Under the pieces are notes generated by a model. That model was not told the origin of the DNA. It ran no database searches and worked only from the letters and a program-made list of their open reading frames with translations. From assembly GCA_963769945.1 (NCBI GenBank), contig CAVYOA010000013.1, positions 129,418 to 193,417 of the forward strand: a stretch of 64,000 nucleotides of DNA, written 5' to 3'. This stretch comes from WHSW01 sp963769945 (GTDB lineage Bacteria > Actinomycetota > Thermoleophilia > Solirubrobacterales > 70-9). The position numbers and the translations under genes are program-made. Below are positions 50,701 to 59,820 of this stretch, piece after piece (within the stretch, counting starts at the first letter, position 1; each line of letters opens with the position of its first letter).

Positions 50701-51427
50701 AGTCGAAGTCTTTGGGTTCTCCCTGCTCGAACCACAGCTCGTCGTCTTCGGGCTGGTCCCGAAGGAACTCAGGGGTCTCTTCGAGCACGTCCTCGTCCTC
50801 AGCTAGCGGGTCGCCCGAGACTGGCGGTTCTTCAAGCTCGCCCTCGACAACCTCCGCCTCGCCCGTGTCCTCGACCGCGCCCTCGAAGGGATGCTCAGCC
50901 GTGTCGAGCGATTCGACGGGCGGCTCGTGGGGATGTTCGCCAGTCTCGGGGAGCAACGGGGCGCTGAGGTCGGGGTGCTCACTGGTGTCGTGCGGCTCGA
51001 TCAGCGGCTCTTCGACAAGCTGCGCCGGCTCGTTCTCCTGCGGCGCAGGCTGTTCCTCGACTGGCGGCTCTGGTTCCTGCTCCGGCGCGGGTGGTTCCTC
51101 GACCACCGGTGGCGCCGACTCGTCCTCCTCCGACGGGGGTGCTTGCTCAACCGGTGCCGGCGGCTGATCAACCGGTGCCGGTGGCGGCTCCACTTGCGCC
51201 GCGACAGCCCCGTTCTCGACGGCCGCACCGGCGACCGCTGGACTTGTTGCTCCCTCACCGCCCGGATCGACGATCTGCTCGCTATGGGTGTCGGGGAAGT
51301 CGGGGTCGTCTGGGCGGCTCGGCGGCCCAAAAGCCTCATCTTCGAGCCGGGCAAGCTCGTCGTCAGCGGCGCCTTGGCGCCGCTTGAGATCGAGATGCTG
51401 GCGGATCGCGTCGTCGAGAATGCCCAT
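50696..51427 (-). CDS. acidic, proline-rich, largely disordered protein
   Basis: From the ATG at 51427 the protein has 243 residues. A short helical N-terminus reads GILDDAIRQHLDLKRRQGAA. The middle is almost only Glu, Pro, Ala and Val, with repeated PPAPVEQ and EHP-type units. The end has a non-repetitive tail, DDELWFEQGEPKDFDF. Such order (conserved short ends, disordered acidic middle) suggests a scaffold or adaptor with linear binding motifs at each tip. That is inference. It has no signal peptide or membrane helix. Its stop lies in the terminator hairpin, convergent with glutamate dehydrogenase. Confidence 0.72.
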   Translation of the reverse strand: MGILDDAIRQHLDLKRRQGAADDELARLEDEAFGPPSRPDDPDFPDTHSEQIVDPGGEGATSPAVAGAAVENGAVAAQVEPPPAPVDQPPAPVEQAPPSEEDESAPPVVEEPPAPEQEPEPPVEEQPAPQENEPAQLVEEPLIEPHDTSEHPDLSAPLLPETGEHPHEPPVESLDTAEHPFEGAVEDTGEAEVVEGELEEPPVSGDPLAEDEDVLEETPEFLRDQPEDDELWFEQGEPKDFDF

Positions 51428-51446
51428 TGGTCTGCGGTCCAGAAGA

Positions 51447-53415
51447 TTATTGAGTGTGCGGACGGTGCGAGCGCACAACCGATGATTCGTGCGCAACTAC
51501 CGTCTGCGAATCGGGGTCCGAGCCTCGTCGAGTGCTCTCTGGACGTGCGGCCGTGCCAACCACTACGCGATTCTTGCCAGCGGCCTTGGCCTCGTAGAGG
51601 GCGCCGTCGGCTGACGCGACCAGCGCCTCAGGGTCGAGCAAGCTGCCGCTGGCCGTGGCGACTCCGAGGCTGGCGGTCACCTTGACGGGATCGCCGGTGT
51701 CCTCGAGCAGCGGCGTCGTCGCGCTTTCGATCCCGGCGCGAATGCGCTCGGCGACCTCCAGGGCTCCCTGCTCAGCGGTCTCTGGGAGTGCGACGACGAA
51801 CTCCTCGCCCCCGTAGCGCGCGGCGGCGTCGATGTCGCGGGACTCATCAGCGAGGATCGCCCCCACGGCACGTAGGACGGCATCGCCCTGAAGGTGGCCG
51901 AAGGTGTCGTTGATCTGTTTGAAGTTATCGATGTCGACGATGACGAGCGACAACGGATGCCCGAAGCGCGCTGCCCGCGCCGCCTCTCTGTTCATCAGCT
52001 CGCGGAAGGCGCGCTTGTTGGCCAAGCCGGTGAGGTCGTCGGTGACCGCCTGCTCCGAAACGAGCTCGTGCAGCGCAACGTTCTCTACGGACGAGGCGGC
52101 CTGACCGACCAAGTAGAGGAAGACCTCGGCGCTCGTTGCGATCGAACGGCCGACCTTGCCGCGCTACCGTCAGCGCGCCAGTCGGCTGATCCGAGCTTGC
52201 GACCGCGCTGAGTGAGCTTGACAACGCGTATGCGCCGTCATGCTCGTGGGCGACCAGCCCCGCCTCCGTCATCGATCGCGCCTCGGCTGCGAGCGCTGCC
52301 TCGCTAACGACCGGCGTCGCAACGCCCCATTGCGCCTGCGCGCCGACGTGCGTGCTGAGCGAGATCATGCCGAGCTCGGCCTCGCAGCCCTCGACAGTGG
52401 CTTCGACCAGGATCTCCAGCAGAGCCTGGCGGTTGAGGCCCGCCGAGAAGGCCTCACCAACGCGACGGACGGAGCGATCGATTTCGATGCGCTGGCGGCG
52501 AAGCTGATCCATCTGCTCGCCGAGGCGATCGCTCATCTTGTTGAACTCGGCTGCGAGACCGGCGATCTCGTCGTTGCCACGAACCGGAAGCCTGTGTGAG
52601 AAGTCGCCTTCGCCGAGACGGTGGGCTGCCTCCAGCATCTCCCTGACTTGGCCACGGAGAGTGCGCACGAGATAGCCGATCGCAACCAGGGCGATGACGA
52701 AGAAGGCGAGCAGGACGATTCCCAGAATCGGTCGGGAAGCGAGAAAGCTCTGGTCAGGCCGCGGCGCAAGAACGACGATGCGCGTCTGCTCGTCGCCCAG
52801 CGGCTCGCTTGCAGCGACCCGAAGGTCCTCGCCCGCCGTTTCAAAGTTGGTGGCATCACCTTCGTCGGGCAGCCCAGCGACGTCGATCGAGATCGTGTCG
52901 CTAGTCGAGCTGCGCGGTCCGACTATGGCAGCGAGCTCGCCCGTCGTCGACTCGATCTGCTCGAGCAGCTCCGCCGCGGTGACCGTCGCGACCGAGACGG
53001 AGCCGATCGAGCCACCCTCCGCACCGCGCAGGTTGACCCTCGCCACAGCGACCGCCTGGCCCGAGGACCGAGCCAGCGCGCTCGCGCCAGCGGAGCTGGT
53101 GACCTCCACGACTGCAAGGCCGCGCTCGGCACGAGCAGTGCGAGCTAGCCCTTCCAGGGTGGAGTCGCTGCCCTGGCTGAGTGCCGCGGCGAGGCCCGGA
53201 TCGGCCGCGATCTCGGTAGCTGCCTTCTCGGCCGCCGCACGCTCGGTTTCGAACAGGTTCGTCGCCGTGCGCAGGCCAGCGCTGATGCGAGCGTCGGCCT
53301 TTCCGTTCGCTGAGTCCGACGCGATCTGGGTCACCAGCACGACGAGCGCGATCATCGGGATCGCGACGATGAGAACGAAGAACAGCGTCAGTCGAAGGCG
53401 ATAGCTCAAGCGCAT
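51447..53415 (-). CDS. membrane GGDEF protein (diguanylate cyclase-like; frame-interrupted)
   Basis: This sensor has TM1 near its start (LRLTLFFVLIVAIPMIALVV), an extracytoplasmic region of about 220 residues, TM2 (ILGIVLLAFFVIALVAIGYL), a HAMP linker (EMLEAAHRLGEGDFSHRLPV), a GAF-like region and a C-terminal GGDEF domain. The cyclase core reads VTDDLTGLANKRAFRELMNR, IDNFKQINDTFGHLQGD and AARYGGEEFVVALPE, so the GG(D/E)EF active site is intact and cyclic di-GMP synthesis is plausible. The frame breaks near 52134, between the GAF-like region and GGDEF; one extra C explains it. Start ATG 53415 is chosen because the membrane helix follows directly. Confidence 0.88.
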
Positions 53416-53704
53416 GAGACTAGTTCGGATTTGCGAACTTCCGCCTTCAACAGCGCCCGGTTGCGGAGCCACCGATGAGAGACCGGCCAAGGCCCTTACG
53501 GCTGGCTTGACACACGTGACAATCGGCACGATAATCGAGGCTGTCGCCCCTCAGGCTCGGAGGCCGAGGAAGCGATGAGAGGAGAGCTCTTGGACGACGT
53601 TCAAGCAACCCGGTTTCGTCTCCGCCTCCGAGTGAGCCCAACTCTGCGCGCCGCTCGCGCGCAGCCGAACCAAACCGAATTGCGCCGATGCGGGGCACCA
53701 AGAC

Positions 53705-54859
53705 TTGCGGCTCACCAGCGTCGAACCCCGGCTGGCCGTCCCGCTGATCGCGGCGATCCTCGCCCTGTGCGCGGCCTTGGCCGCTCCCGCCGAGGCCTCC
53801 GTCTACTGGGCCAATGCCGGCAACGGCACAATCGGGCGGGCCAACCTCGACGGCACCGGCGTCGACCAGAACTTCATCACCGGTGCGAACTTTCCGGTCA
53901 GTGTCGCCGTCGATGCCTCCCATATCTACTGGGCCAACGAGGGTTTTCTCTCTGGCACCACCATCGGGCGGGCCAACCTCGACGGCACCGGCGTCGACCA
54001 GAACTTCATCACCGGTGCGAACAGTCCCGGCGGGGTGGCAGTCGACGCGTCCCACGTCTACTGGGCCAACGAGCTCGGCAACTCAATCGGGCGCGCGAAC
54101 CTCGACGGCAGCGGCGTCGACCAGAACTTCATCAGCGCCGGGAGCTTCCCGTGCGGACCAGCGGTTGACGCCTCCCACATCTACTGGGCCAATGCGCTCA
54201 GCGGCACAATCAGACGCGCAAACCTGAACGGCACGCACGTCAATCGGCATCTCGTCGAGCCTGGGTTCGGCACCTGTCCCGTGGCAGTCGACGCTGCGCA
54301 CGTCTATTGGGCTGGCGTCACCAGTATCGGACGCGCAAAGCTGAACGGCAAGCGCGCCGACAGGCGCTTCATCGCAAGCAAGGACGTGACTACCGGGGTG
54401 GCGGTCGACGCGGCGCAGATCTACTGGGCGAACTTCAACGGCACGATCGGACGTGCCAACGTCGACGGCACCGGCAGGGACCACACGTTCATCTGCGGCG
54501 CAAGCCTTCCCGGCGGGATTGCGGTCGACGCCCTATCCACGTCGCCACCGCAATCGCTCTCGAGCGACATCAGCTTCTGCCCGGTCGAGAAGAACAAGCG
54601 CAAGGGGACGTCGAAGCTCGTGATAAACGTCGACCGACCCGGCGAGCTCGAGCTCGCCAGGACCATGAAGGTCAAGGGCTATGAGCAAACGGTGGAGGCG
54701 GCGGGGACGCAGGAGCTGCTCGTGAAGGCGAAGGGTAAGGCGAAGGAGAGGCTGAACAAGAAGGGCAACGCCACGGTCAGGGCCAGGGTCACCTACACCC
54801 CCACCGGCGGTAGCCCGCGCACCGAGGGCAAGACAGTCCGGTTGGTAAAGCGACGCTAA
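53705..54859 (+). CDS. secreted YWTD-like beta-propeller protein
   Basis: From a TTG at 53705 there is a signal peptide (RLAVPLIAAILALCAALAAP), cleaved near AEA. Six repeats of about 44 residues follow, of the form IYWAN..GTIGRANLDGTGV..NFI....P.GVAVDASH, the same pattern as LDL-receptor YWTD propeller blades. The last 90 residues form a Lys-rich, beta-like tail (KLVINVDRPGELELARTMKV). A 60-base stretch is exactly repeated (53831-53890 and 53963-54022), evidence of recent blade duplication. Binding of an extracellular ligand is likely. The start is not certain. Confidence 0.8.
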   Translation: MRLTSVEPRLAVPLIAAILALCAALAAPAEASVYWANAGNGTIGRANLDGTGVDQNFITGANFPVSVAVDASHIYWANEGFLSGTTIGRANLDGTGVDQNFITGANSPGGVAVDASHVYWANELGNSIGRANLDGSGVDQNFISAGSFPCGPAVDASHIYWANALSGTIRRANLNGTHVNRHLVEPGFGTCPVAVDAAHVYWAGVTSIGRAKLNGKRADRRFIASKDVTTGVAVDAAQIYWANFNGTIGRANVDGTGRDHTFICGASLPGGIAVDALSTSPPQSLSSDISFCPVEKNKRKGTSKLVINVDRPGELELARTMKVKGYEQTVEAAGTQELLVKAKGKAKERLNKKGNATVRARVTYTPTGGSPRTEGKTVRLVKRR

Positions 54860-54861
54860 CG

Positions 54862-55344
54862 ATGCGAGGCATCGGGTCCTCGGAAGACGGCGGCGGGGGC
54901 CGACCTGTCCTCCTTCGTTACCGCGTCGTCGGTGGCCCGGTCAGCGTCGACCAGCGCCTTACCGTGTTCGAGGACGGTGCCGTGGAGCTGGATGAGCGAC
55001 ACCGAAGCCGCGACCCGACGCGGCTGCGACTCGACGCTGCGGAGCTGAACCGGCTTCGCTGCGCGCTCGAGGAGGTACCGGAGCCGCGCTGGTCGATCCT
55101 GCCCCGGCTGGCCCTGGTGAGGGCGAAGAGCACGCTCGTTGCAGTCTTCTCCCTGGATCAGTTCAGGGACTTCACGCATGTCGAGCTCAAGCGGGGTCAC
55201 CGCACGATCGCCGCGGAGACAACTCGGTTCGCTCGAGCTCCCGCTTGGCCTCCGTGGGGTGGACCGAGGGACGTCGAGGTCGCGGCGGTGCTGGCCGTGC
55301 TCGGCGCGCTACGGGTACGTGCTATACGCCTACACCCCCGCTGA
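54862..55344 (+). CDS. hypothetical protein
   Basis: From the ATG at 54862, three bases after the propeller gene's stop, this 160-residue frame reads LLRYRVVGGPVSVDQRLTVF, EDGAVELDERHRSRDPTRLR and LDAAELNRLRCALEEVPEPR. The pattern of a first beta hairpin followed by a Leu-rich helix recalls small emfourin-like inhibitors, but this is a weak likeness. The C-terminal third is Arg/Ala-rich and may be out of frame or non-conserved. I cannot give a function. Confidence 0.45.
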   Translation: MRGIGSSEDGGGGRPVLLRYRVVGGPVSVDQRLTVFEDGAVELDERHRSRDPTRLRLDAAELNRLRCALEEVPEPRWSILPRLALVRAKSTLVAVFSLDQFRDFTHVELKRGHRTIAAETTRFARAPAWPPWGGPRDVEVAAVLAVLGALRVRAIRLHPR

Positions 55345-55349
55345 GCGAC

Positions 55350-56342
55350 ATGGGTTCCGAGCGGCAGCCACCTGTAGCGGGCTGGTATCCGGATCCCGAA
55401 CCGGGCGCCGGAGGGCTCGGGGTGACAGCGGGTGATAGGCAGCCGAAGGGGATCGGCCCGGTGGCGTGGATCCGCGTCTTCGATCCCGAGTCTGGTCGGA
55501 TCCTCACCGATGTCGTCACCGGACATGGCCGCGGCGCGATAGCCGCCACCGACGACGCCTTGTGGGTCGCGAACACTCGGAGCCGATCGCTCACAAAGCT
55601 CGACTCGAAGACCACTCGGTCCTGGGCGACCGTCAAGCTTGGCGCCGTACCGACTGCGATCGCCGCAGGCCGCGACTCAATCTGGGTCGGCTGTCGCAAC
55701 GGCTGGCTCTACCGAGTCCCGCGATCGGGGCAGGGCGCCGACGGCGTCGCGAGATTGGGAAATCATCTCCGCGCGCTGGCTATCAGTTCGGCTGGGGTGT
55801 GGTCGCTTCGCGATAGCGGCGAGCTGAGCCTCACCGACCTCGAAACCTACGAGGCCGAGACGGTTGCCAATGTGGGCCATGGCGCACGACACCTGGCAGC
55901 GAGCGACGGATCTGTCTGGGTAACTACGGCGCGCGGGCGCAAGTTGGTTCGCGTCGAGTCGACGAGCGGTGAAATCGAATCTGCGACGAAGCTTTCGGGC
56001 CGCGCGATCGGGCTCTGTTTGGTTGACGGTTCCCCGTGGGCCCCCTGTCGTCATGGCTGGCGCCACCCTGGATTCTTGGCCGGTTTCGATGCGGCAACCG
56101 GCGCACTCAGCGCGCGGATTCCGCTGACGCATCAGCCATACGCCCTCGCGGCTGGCGACGGCGCGGTCTGGGTGGCTTATGCGAGTGGCGGCTGGGAAGC
56201 GGGCGGGCCGATCGAGCGGATCGAGCTCGGATCGGGCCGGGTTGAGCAGCGTATGGAATCTACCCGATGGCCAGTCGATCGCCTGACGGTCGCGGGTGGC
56301 CGGATCGTGGCGACGATGCACCATTCGCCTCCTTTGATATGA
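55350..56342 (+). CDS. beta-propeller-like protein with possible DUF2510 start
   Basis: From the ATG at 55350 the protein begins GSERQPPVAGWYPDPEPGAG, the opening of a DUF2510-type segment (AGWYPDP), though the usual WDG..WT end is lacking. About six blade-like repeats then follow, with motifs AIAATDDALWVANTRSRSLT, AIAAGRDSIWVGCRNGWLYR, HLAASDGSVWVTTARGRKLV and ALAAGDGAVWVAYASGGW, as in YncE/PQQ-type propellers. No signal peptide or membrane segment is seen, although DUF2510 is usually at the head of membrane proteins. A frameshift near the start that removed such a helix cannot be ruled out. Confidence 0.6.
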   Translation: MGSERQPPVAGWYPDPEPGAGGLGVTAGDRQPKGIGPVAWIRVFDPESGRILTDVVTGHGRGAIAATDDALWVANTRSRSLTKLDSKTTRSWATVKLGAVPTAIAAGRDSIWVGCRNGWLYRVPRSGQGADGVARLGNHLRALAISSAGVWSLRDSGELSLTDLETYEAETVANVGHGARHLAASDGSVWVTTARGRKLVRVESTSGEIESATKLSGRAIGLCLVDGSPWAPCRHGWRHPGFLAGFDAATGALSARIPLTHQPYALAAGDGAVWVAYASGGWEAGGPIERIELGSGRVEQRMESTRWPVDRLTVAGGRIVATMHHSPPLI

Positions 56343-56445
56343 CCGCTGAATGGGCCCAGCGGACGATTTCACCTGCTTTCAGCGAAGCCGACGATCAACT
56401 CGGTGGTGCCGAATCCCCAGTCCCTGAGCGCTAAACTCGGGCCAC

Positions 56446-56518
56446 GGGGCTATAGCTCAGATGGGAGAGCGCCTGGTTCGCAATCAGGAGGTCGCCGGTT
56501 CGATCCCGGCTAGCTCCA
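56446..56518 (+). tRNA. tRNA-Ala (CGC)
   Basis: A complete cloverleaf: acceptor GGGGCTA with TAGCTCC, D stem GCTC/GAGC, anticodon loop TTCGCAA (anticodon CGC), T arm GCCGG-TTCGATC-CCGGC, discriminator A at 56518. CCA is not encoded. Its 3' half is repeated at 59821-59854. Confidence 0.96.
56484..56517 (+). repeat. 34-base direct repeat, left copy (tRNA-Ala 3' half)
   Basis: Bases 56484-56517, beginning TCAGGAGGTCGCC and ending CTAGCTCC, are identical to 59821-59854. The repeat covers the tRNA from the 3' side of the anticodon stem to the end of the acceptor stem, the usual shape of an integration site in a tRNA gene. The next 75 bases are also similar to those after the right copy, which a simple attachment site would not require. 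Confidence 0.75.
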
Positions 56519-56600
56519 TCGGACAAGGTTCTGCAACTGCGAGGTTTCTTTAGGCGTGGGCCCGAACGCTTGACGATTCGAGTGCCATCGTCGGTGCCCA

Positions 56601-56712
56601 AAAGGACGCGCCGGACACCCCGAATCATCCTCAGCGCGGCGTTGTCTTGGCGGCGCGTTTCCGCGCAACACCAACGTGCAGCTTCCGCTCTTCGCGCATT
56701 GCGGGAGCGGCC
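56601..56712 (+). repeat. diverged non-coding repeat, copy 1
   Basis: This stretch between the tRNA and the GYD gene matches 58601-58710 in order: AAAGGACGCG, CCGGACAC, TCAGCGC, then CTTCCGCTC and TCGCGCATTGCG are shared, with substitutions and small gaps between. No gene is seen in it. It suggests an older duplication of tRNA-flanking sequence. Confidence 0.5.
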
Positions 56713-56735
56713 CGGGTCCGTCGTGCCTGCGCTCG

Positions 56736-57056
56736 TCAGGCTCCCGGCGGGCGGTAGTCGACCGAGCGCTTCGCGGCTGCGTCGACTTCATCCGGCGTCA
56801 GCAGCACCACGGTCTTCACCGTCGCTCCCCCAGCCGCGTTGACGGCGAGCGCGACGGCCGCCGCGCTCTCGTTGTCGGGAAGGTCGACGATCACGTAGGC
56901 ATCACTGTCGCCAAAGGCGAAGTAGAAGCTCTCGAGTTGTCCACCAACGCTCTCAGCGACCTGAGCCACGGCGTCACGCCTGCTGGTCCCGCCGGCACTC
57001 TGGACTCCCTTGACGCCGTCCAGCGTGTACGAGGCCTCGAATAGAAACTTGGGCAT
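56736..57056 (-). CDS. GYD-domain protein
   Basis: This 106-residue protein matches the GYD family: PKFLFEASYTLDGVKGVQSA, then RRDAVAQVAESVGGQLESFY, FAFGDSDAYVIVDLPDNESA and VKTVVLLTPDEVDAAAK. These small ferredoxin-fold proteins, common in actinobacteria, have no established function. The start is ATG 57056, with another ATG two codons earlier. It lies on the opposite strand inside the tRNA-bounded segment. Confidence 0.85.
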   Translation of the reverse strand: MPKFLFEASYTLDGVKGVQSAGGTSRRDAVAQVAESVGGQLESFYFAFGDSDAYVIVDLPDNESAAAVALAVNAAGGATVKTVVLLTPDEVDAAAKRSVDYRPPGA

Positions 57057-57285
57057 CAGCACCCTCCCGGGTTGTCGTCGTCGTCGTCCAACCCTAAGGG
57101 AGTTCCGCCCGAGAGAGCAGCGATAGCCCGCGTTCAGGTCTGAGCCGTGCTCGTTCCACGATCCGTGGGTGGTAGCGAGACACGCATCGGGCCACCTGTC
57201 GGATTAGGTGCAACGCACGGATCCAGGCACCGAGAGAGTGCTGTTTGCATGAAAAGCGGAACGTTCGCGAGATACTGCGCGGGCG

Positions 57286-57600
57286 ATGTCGCAGGAGAAC
57301 GTGGCGGATTCGACGGGCCTACGAGGTCTTCAACCGGCTCGGGTGGGAATCGGAGCCGGCCCGACGGCTCGGGACCGAGTTGCTTCATCCAGACGTCGAA
57401 TGGCACGATCAGCGCGAGCTGCCTGGGGCGACGGTCCACCACGGGATCGAGGGTGTGGAGGGACACCTAGCCGCCGCCCAGGAGGCCTCGGACTACGAGA
57501 CGATGGCGTGTTTGAGGTCCTCGACGGCGCGAAGGTAGACCGCGTAGACATCTTCGGCACCCGTAGCGAAGCCCTCGAAGCTCTCAGGCTGTCGAAATAG
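57286..57600 (+). pseudogene. broken NTF2-like (SnoaL-type) protein gene
   Basis: The start MSQENVAD is that of a large actinobacterial NTF2-like family, of which an intact member lies at 60866-61270. The sequence moves to a second frame after about 57310 (RRAYEVFNRLGWESEPARRL, HPDVEWHDQRELPGA). It returns to the first frame for the end (VFEVLDGAKVDRVDIF, SEALEALRLSK). Between DYE and VFEVLDG about 40-45 residues of the usual domain are missing. A frameshift plus an internal deletion make this a real pseudogene rather than a sequencing slip. Confidence 0.6.
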
Positions 57601-57960
57601 GTGCTTCGGACGAGAACCGCAACTATCCCAGCGAGACGGTCCTGTGCCAATGCGCGAGCGCCCGAAACTTGACGCCTGTGAGCGATATGCCACGTCGAGG
57701 GCGCACAGTCGAAGCAGGGTTCGAATCCCTGATCCACTTGCGTGGGAAGTCCAAGGTGCTGCGTGCGGCGTCAGCAGATGAAGAGTCAGAAACTGTCGGG
57801 ACCGCCCCGATTTTGGGGAGGTCCCGCGTTACCGATGAGTTGGACTACTCGTCCAAAGTCCAAGTTCCGGTCGGCATGGAAAGCAGCCATCAAGTCGTCC
57901 GTTTGATCGGCCACTTGGTTCGAGGTACCTTGGGAGGGCTTCGACGAAAGGACGACGCCA
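57601..57960. other. gene-free stretch with an orphan tRNA T-arm
   Basis: No gene is seen in these 360 bases. At 57706-57735 the sequence CAGGGTTCGAATCCCTG forms a perfect five-pair T arm with the invariant TTCGAAT loop, but no D arm, anticodon arm or matching acceptor strand lies upstream. It is probably a tRNA 3' remnant left by an old integration or duplication. The msrA-like gene's ribosome binding site (AAAGGA) is at the right edge. Confidence 0.5.
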
Positions 57961-58470
57961 TGACCGAGAACACCGAGACCGCGATCCTCGCGGGTGGCTG
58001 CTGCTGGATCACGCAGGAACTGATGCGTCATTGCGAGGGACTCATCTCCATCCGCGCCGGGTGGACCGGTGGCGAGAGCGACAACCCGACTGAGGACGAG
58101 CCGGGTGGGCATGCCGAGGCGGTGGAACTCGTCTTCGACGCCTCCAGGGTCTCCTACCGTGACGTCCTCGAGCTCTTCTTCCAGATCCACCGACCCGACC
58201 TCGATGAGAGCGTTCTTGGCTCCATATATCGCTCGGAGATCTTCTACACGACCGACGAGCAGCGGAAGGTCGCTGAGGACATGATCGCTCACGTCGAGGC
58301 CTCAGGCTTCTGGCCCAAGGTCGCGACGGAAGATCAGCGAGGCTGGCCGCTTCATCGAGGCCGAGGCCGAGGATCAGGACTACTTCCAGCGCTATCCGGC
58401 GAGCTCCAGTTCCCGCAGCCCAGGCGGGAAGCCGCCAGGCGCGAAGCCGTTGCCTAGCTCACCTGGGTAG
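57961..58470 (+). CDS. peptide methionine sulfoxide reductase A-like protein (frame-interrupted)
   Basis: MsrA reduces methionine-S-sulfoxide in proteins. From the ATG at 57961 the protein reads ILAGGCCWITQEL, where canonical MsrA has GGCFWG, followed by AGWTGGESDNPTEDEPGGHA, EAVELVFDASRVSYRDVLEL, and IHRPDLDESVLGSIYRSEIF in place of HDPTTLNRQG. The family fold is clear, but the active-site surroundings are altered. Near 58330 one extra G moves the end (ISEAGRFIEAEAEDQDYFQR) into another frame, ending at TAG 58468-58470. Corrected length is about 169 residues. It may be a divergent paralogue with another role. Confidence 0.78.
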
Positions 58471-58793
58471 GACCTCTCCTGGTCAAGCCGGATACCGCCT
58501 AGGACGAAAGGCGACATCCTTTAAGCCTCCCTGCGGTTTCTAGAGGAGAAGGCGCCCGAAGCCGCCGGGCTGTCGGAGTAGCGCTGAGAAGTATCGCTCT
58601 GAAAGGACGCGGCCGGACACGTGATCGCCCTCAGCGCATCGCCTCTTTGCGCGCGCTCCGTGCAGCGCCACGTTTCAACTTCCGCTCCTCGCGCATTGCG
58701 AAAGCAGCGCGCGCATCTGCGCAGTGGTCGCCGCGCCAGCCCGGGCCACTCGGATACGGTGAACGCTGCGAGTCCCACAACTAACGGGGAAAA
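58471..58793. repeat. gene-free stretch holding diverged repeat copy 2
   Basis: No gene is seen. Bases 58601-58710 match the tRNA-flanking stretch 56601-56712 (AAAGGACGCG, CCGGACAC, TCAGCGC, CTTCCGCTC, TCGCGCATTGCG). The promoter of the methyltransferase gene must lie in the last part, but no clear boxes stand out. Confidence 0.5.
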
Positions 58794-59819
58794 GTGTCCG
58801 CGCAAGTCGATCCTTCGCACATCATGCAGGTCGGTATGGGGTTTTTCGGATCAAAGACCCTGCTGTCGGCGGTCGAGCTCGAGCTGTTCACCAAGCTCGG
58901 CAGCGAGGCGATGACCGGTGCGCAAATCGCCGAGGCCCTCGGTCTCCACGCTCGCGCGATCCCGGACTTCCCGGATGCGCTCGTTGCCCTTGGGCTGCTC
59001 GATCGAGACGGTGATGGAAGCGGCGCGCTGTATCGCAATAACAAGGCTGGAGCGGTCTTTCTCGACAAGGCCAGCCCCGCCTACATCGGCGGCATCCTCG
59101 AGATGGCTAACGCACGGCTTTACGGATTCTGGGGTGATCTCACCGAGGCCTTGCAAACCGGAGAGCCACAGAACGAGGTCAAGCACGCGGGCACGGCGAT
59201 GTTCGAGGAGCTCTACAGCGATGAGGCCAGGCTTGAGCAGTTCATGAACGCGATGGCTGGAATCTCCGCGGGCCCGTTCATGGCGCTAGCGGAGAAGTTC
59301 GATTTCTCGGAGTACAAGACGCTCTGCGACGTGGGTGGTGCGACCGGTCAGCTCTCGATCATCGTCGCCAATCGCCACCCCCACTTGCGCTGCACAAGCT
59401 TCGACCTGCCCGTCGTCGAGCCCATCGCTGCTCGGAGGATTGAAGCGGCCGGGCTAAGTGACCGTGTCAAGGCTGTCGCCGGTGACTTCTTCGCCGCTCC
59501 CCTACCTGCCGCGGACGTGATCACCATGGGGCTGATTCTCCACGACTGGAACCTGGAGAAGAAGAAGCATCTGATCAGAGCCGCTTACGACGCGCTACCG
59601 GAGGGGGGCGCTTTCATCGCAATCGAGAACATCATCGATGACGCCCGCCGCGAGAACACGTTCGGCCTGCTGATGTCGCTCAACATGCTGATCGAGTTCG
59701 GCGACGCGTTCGACTTCACCGGGAGCGACTTTGCCGGCTGGTGCCAAGAGGCCGGGTTCAAAGAGACAGAAGTCGTGCCACTCGCCGGTCCCACGAGCGC
59801 CGCCATCGCGCACAAGTAG
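58794..59819 (+). CDS. SAM-dependent O-methyltransferase (acetylserotonin-OMT-like)
   Basis: This 341-residue two-domain enzyme has an N-terminal winged-helix dimerisation domain (MTGAQIAEALGLHARAIPDF, DALVALGLLDRDGDGSGALY) and a C-terminal Rossmann domain. The SAM motif is TLCDVGGATGQLSIIVANRH. The acceptor-side catalytic His is in ITMGLILHDWNLEKKKHLIR, as in plant-type small-molecule O-methyltransferases. It likely methylates a hydroxyl of an aromatic or polyketide compound. The start is GTG 58794, and the stop abuts the right copy of the tRNA-Ala repeat. Confidence 0.9.
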   Translation: MSAQVDPSHIMQVGMGFFGSKTLLSAVELELFTKLGSEAMTGAQIAEALGLHARAIPDFPDALVALGLLDRDGDGSGALYRNNKAGAVFLDKASPAYIGGILEMANARLYGFWGDLTEALQTGEPQNEVKHAGTAMFEELYSDEARLEQFMNAMAGISAGPFMALAEKFDFSEYKTLCDVGGATGQLSIIVANRHPHLRCTSFDLPVVEPIAARRIEAAGLSDRVKAVAGDFFAAPLPAADVITMGLILHDWNLEKKKHLIRAAYDALPEGGAFIAIENIIDDARRENTFGLLMSLNMLIEFGDAFDFTGSDFAGWCQEAGFKETEVVPLAGPTSAAIAHK

Positions 59820-59820
59820 T

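Noticed and set aside
53447..54055. Repetitive open frame opposite the propeller gene
   Set aside because: Its repeats are just the antisense of the propeller blades; start and ribosome binding signals are missing.
56519..59820. Prophage between the tRNA-Ala repeats
   Set aside because: Only 3.3 kb, with no integrase, repressor, terminase, capsid or tail gene; an island remnant is the most that can be said.
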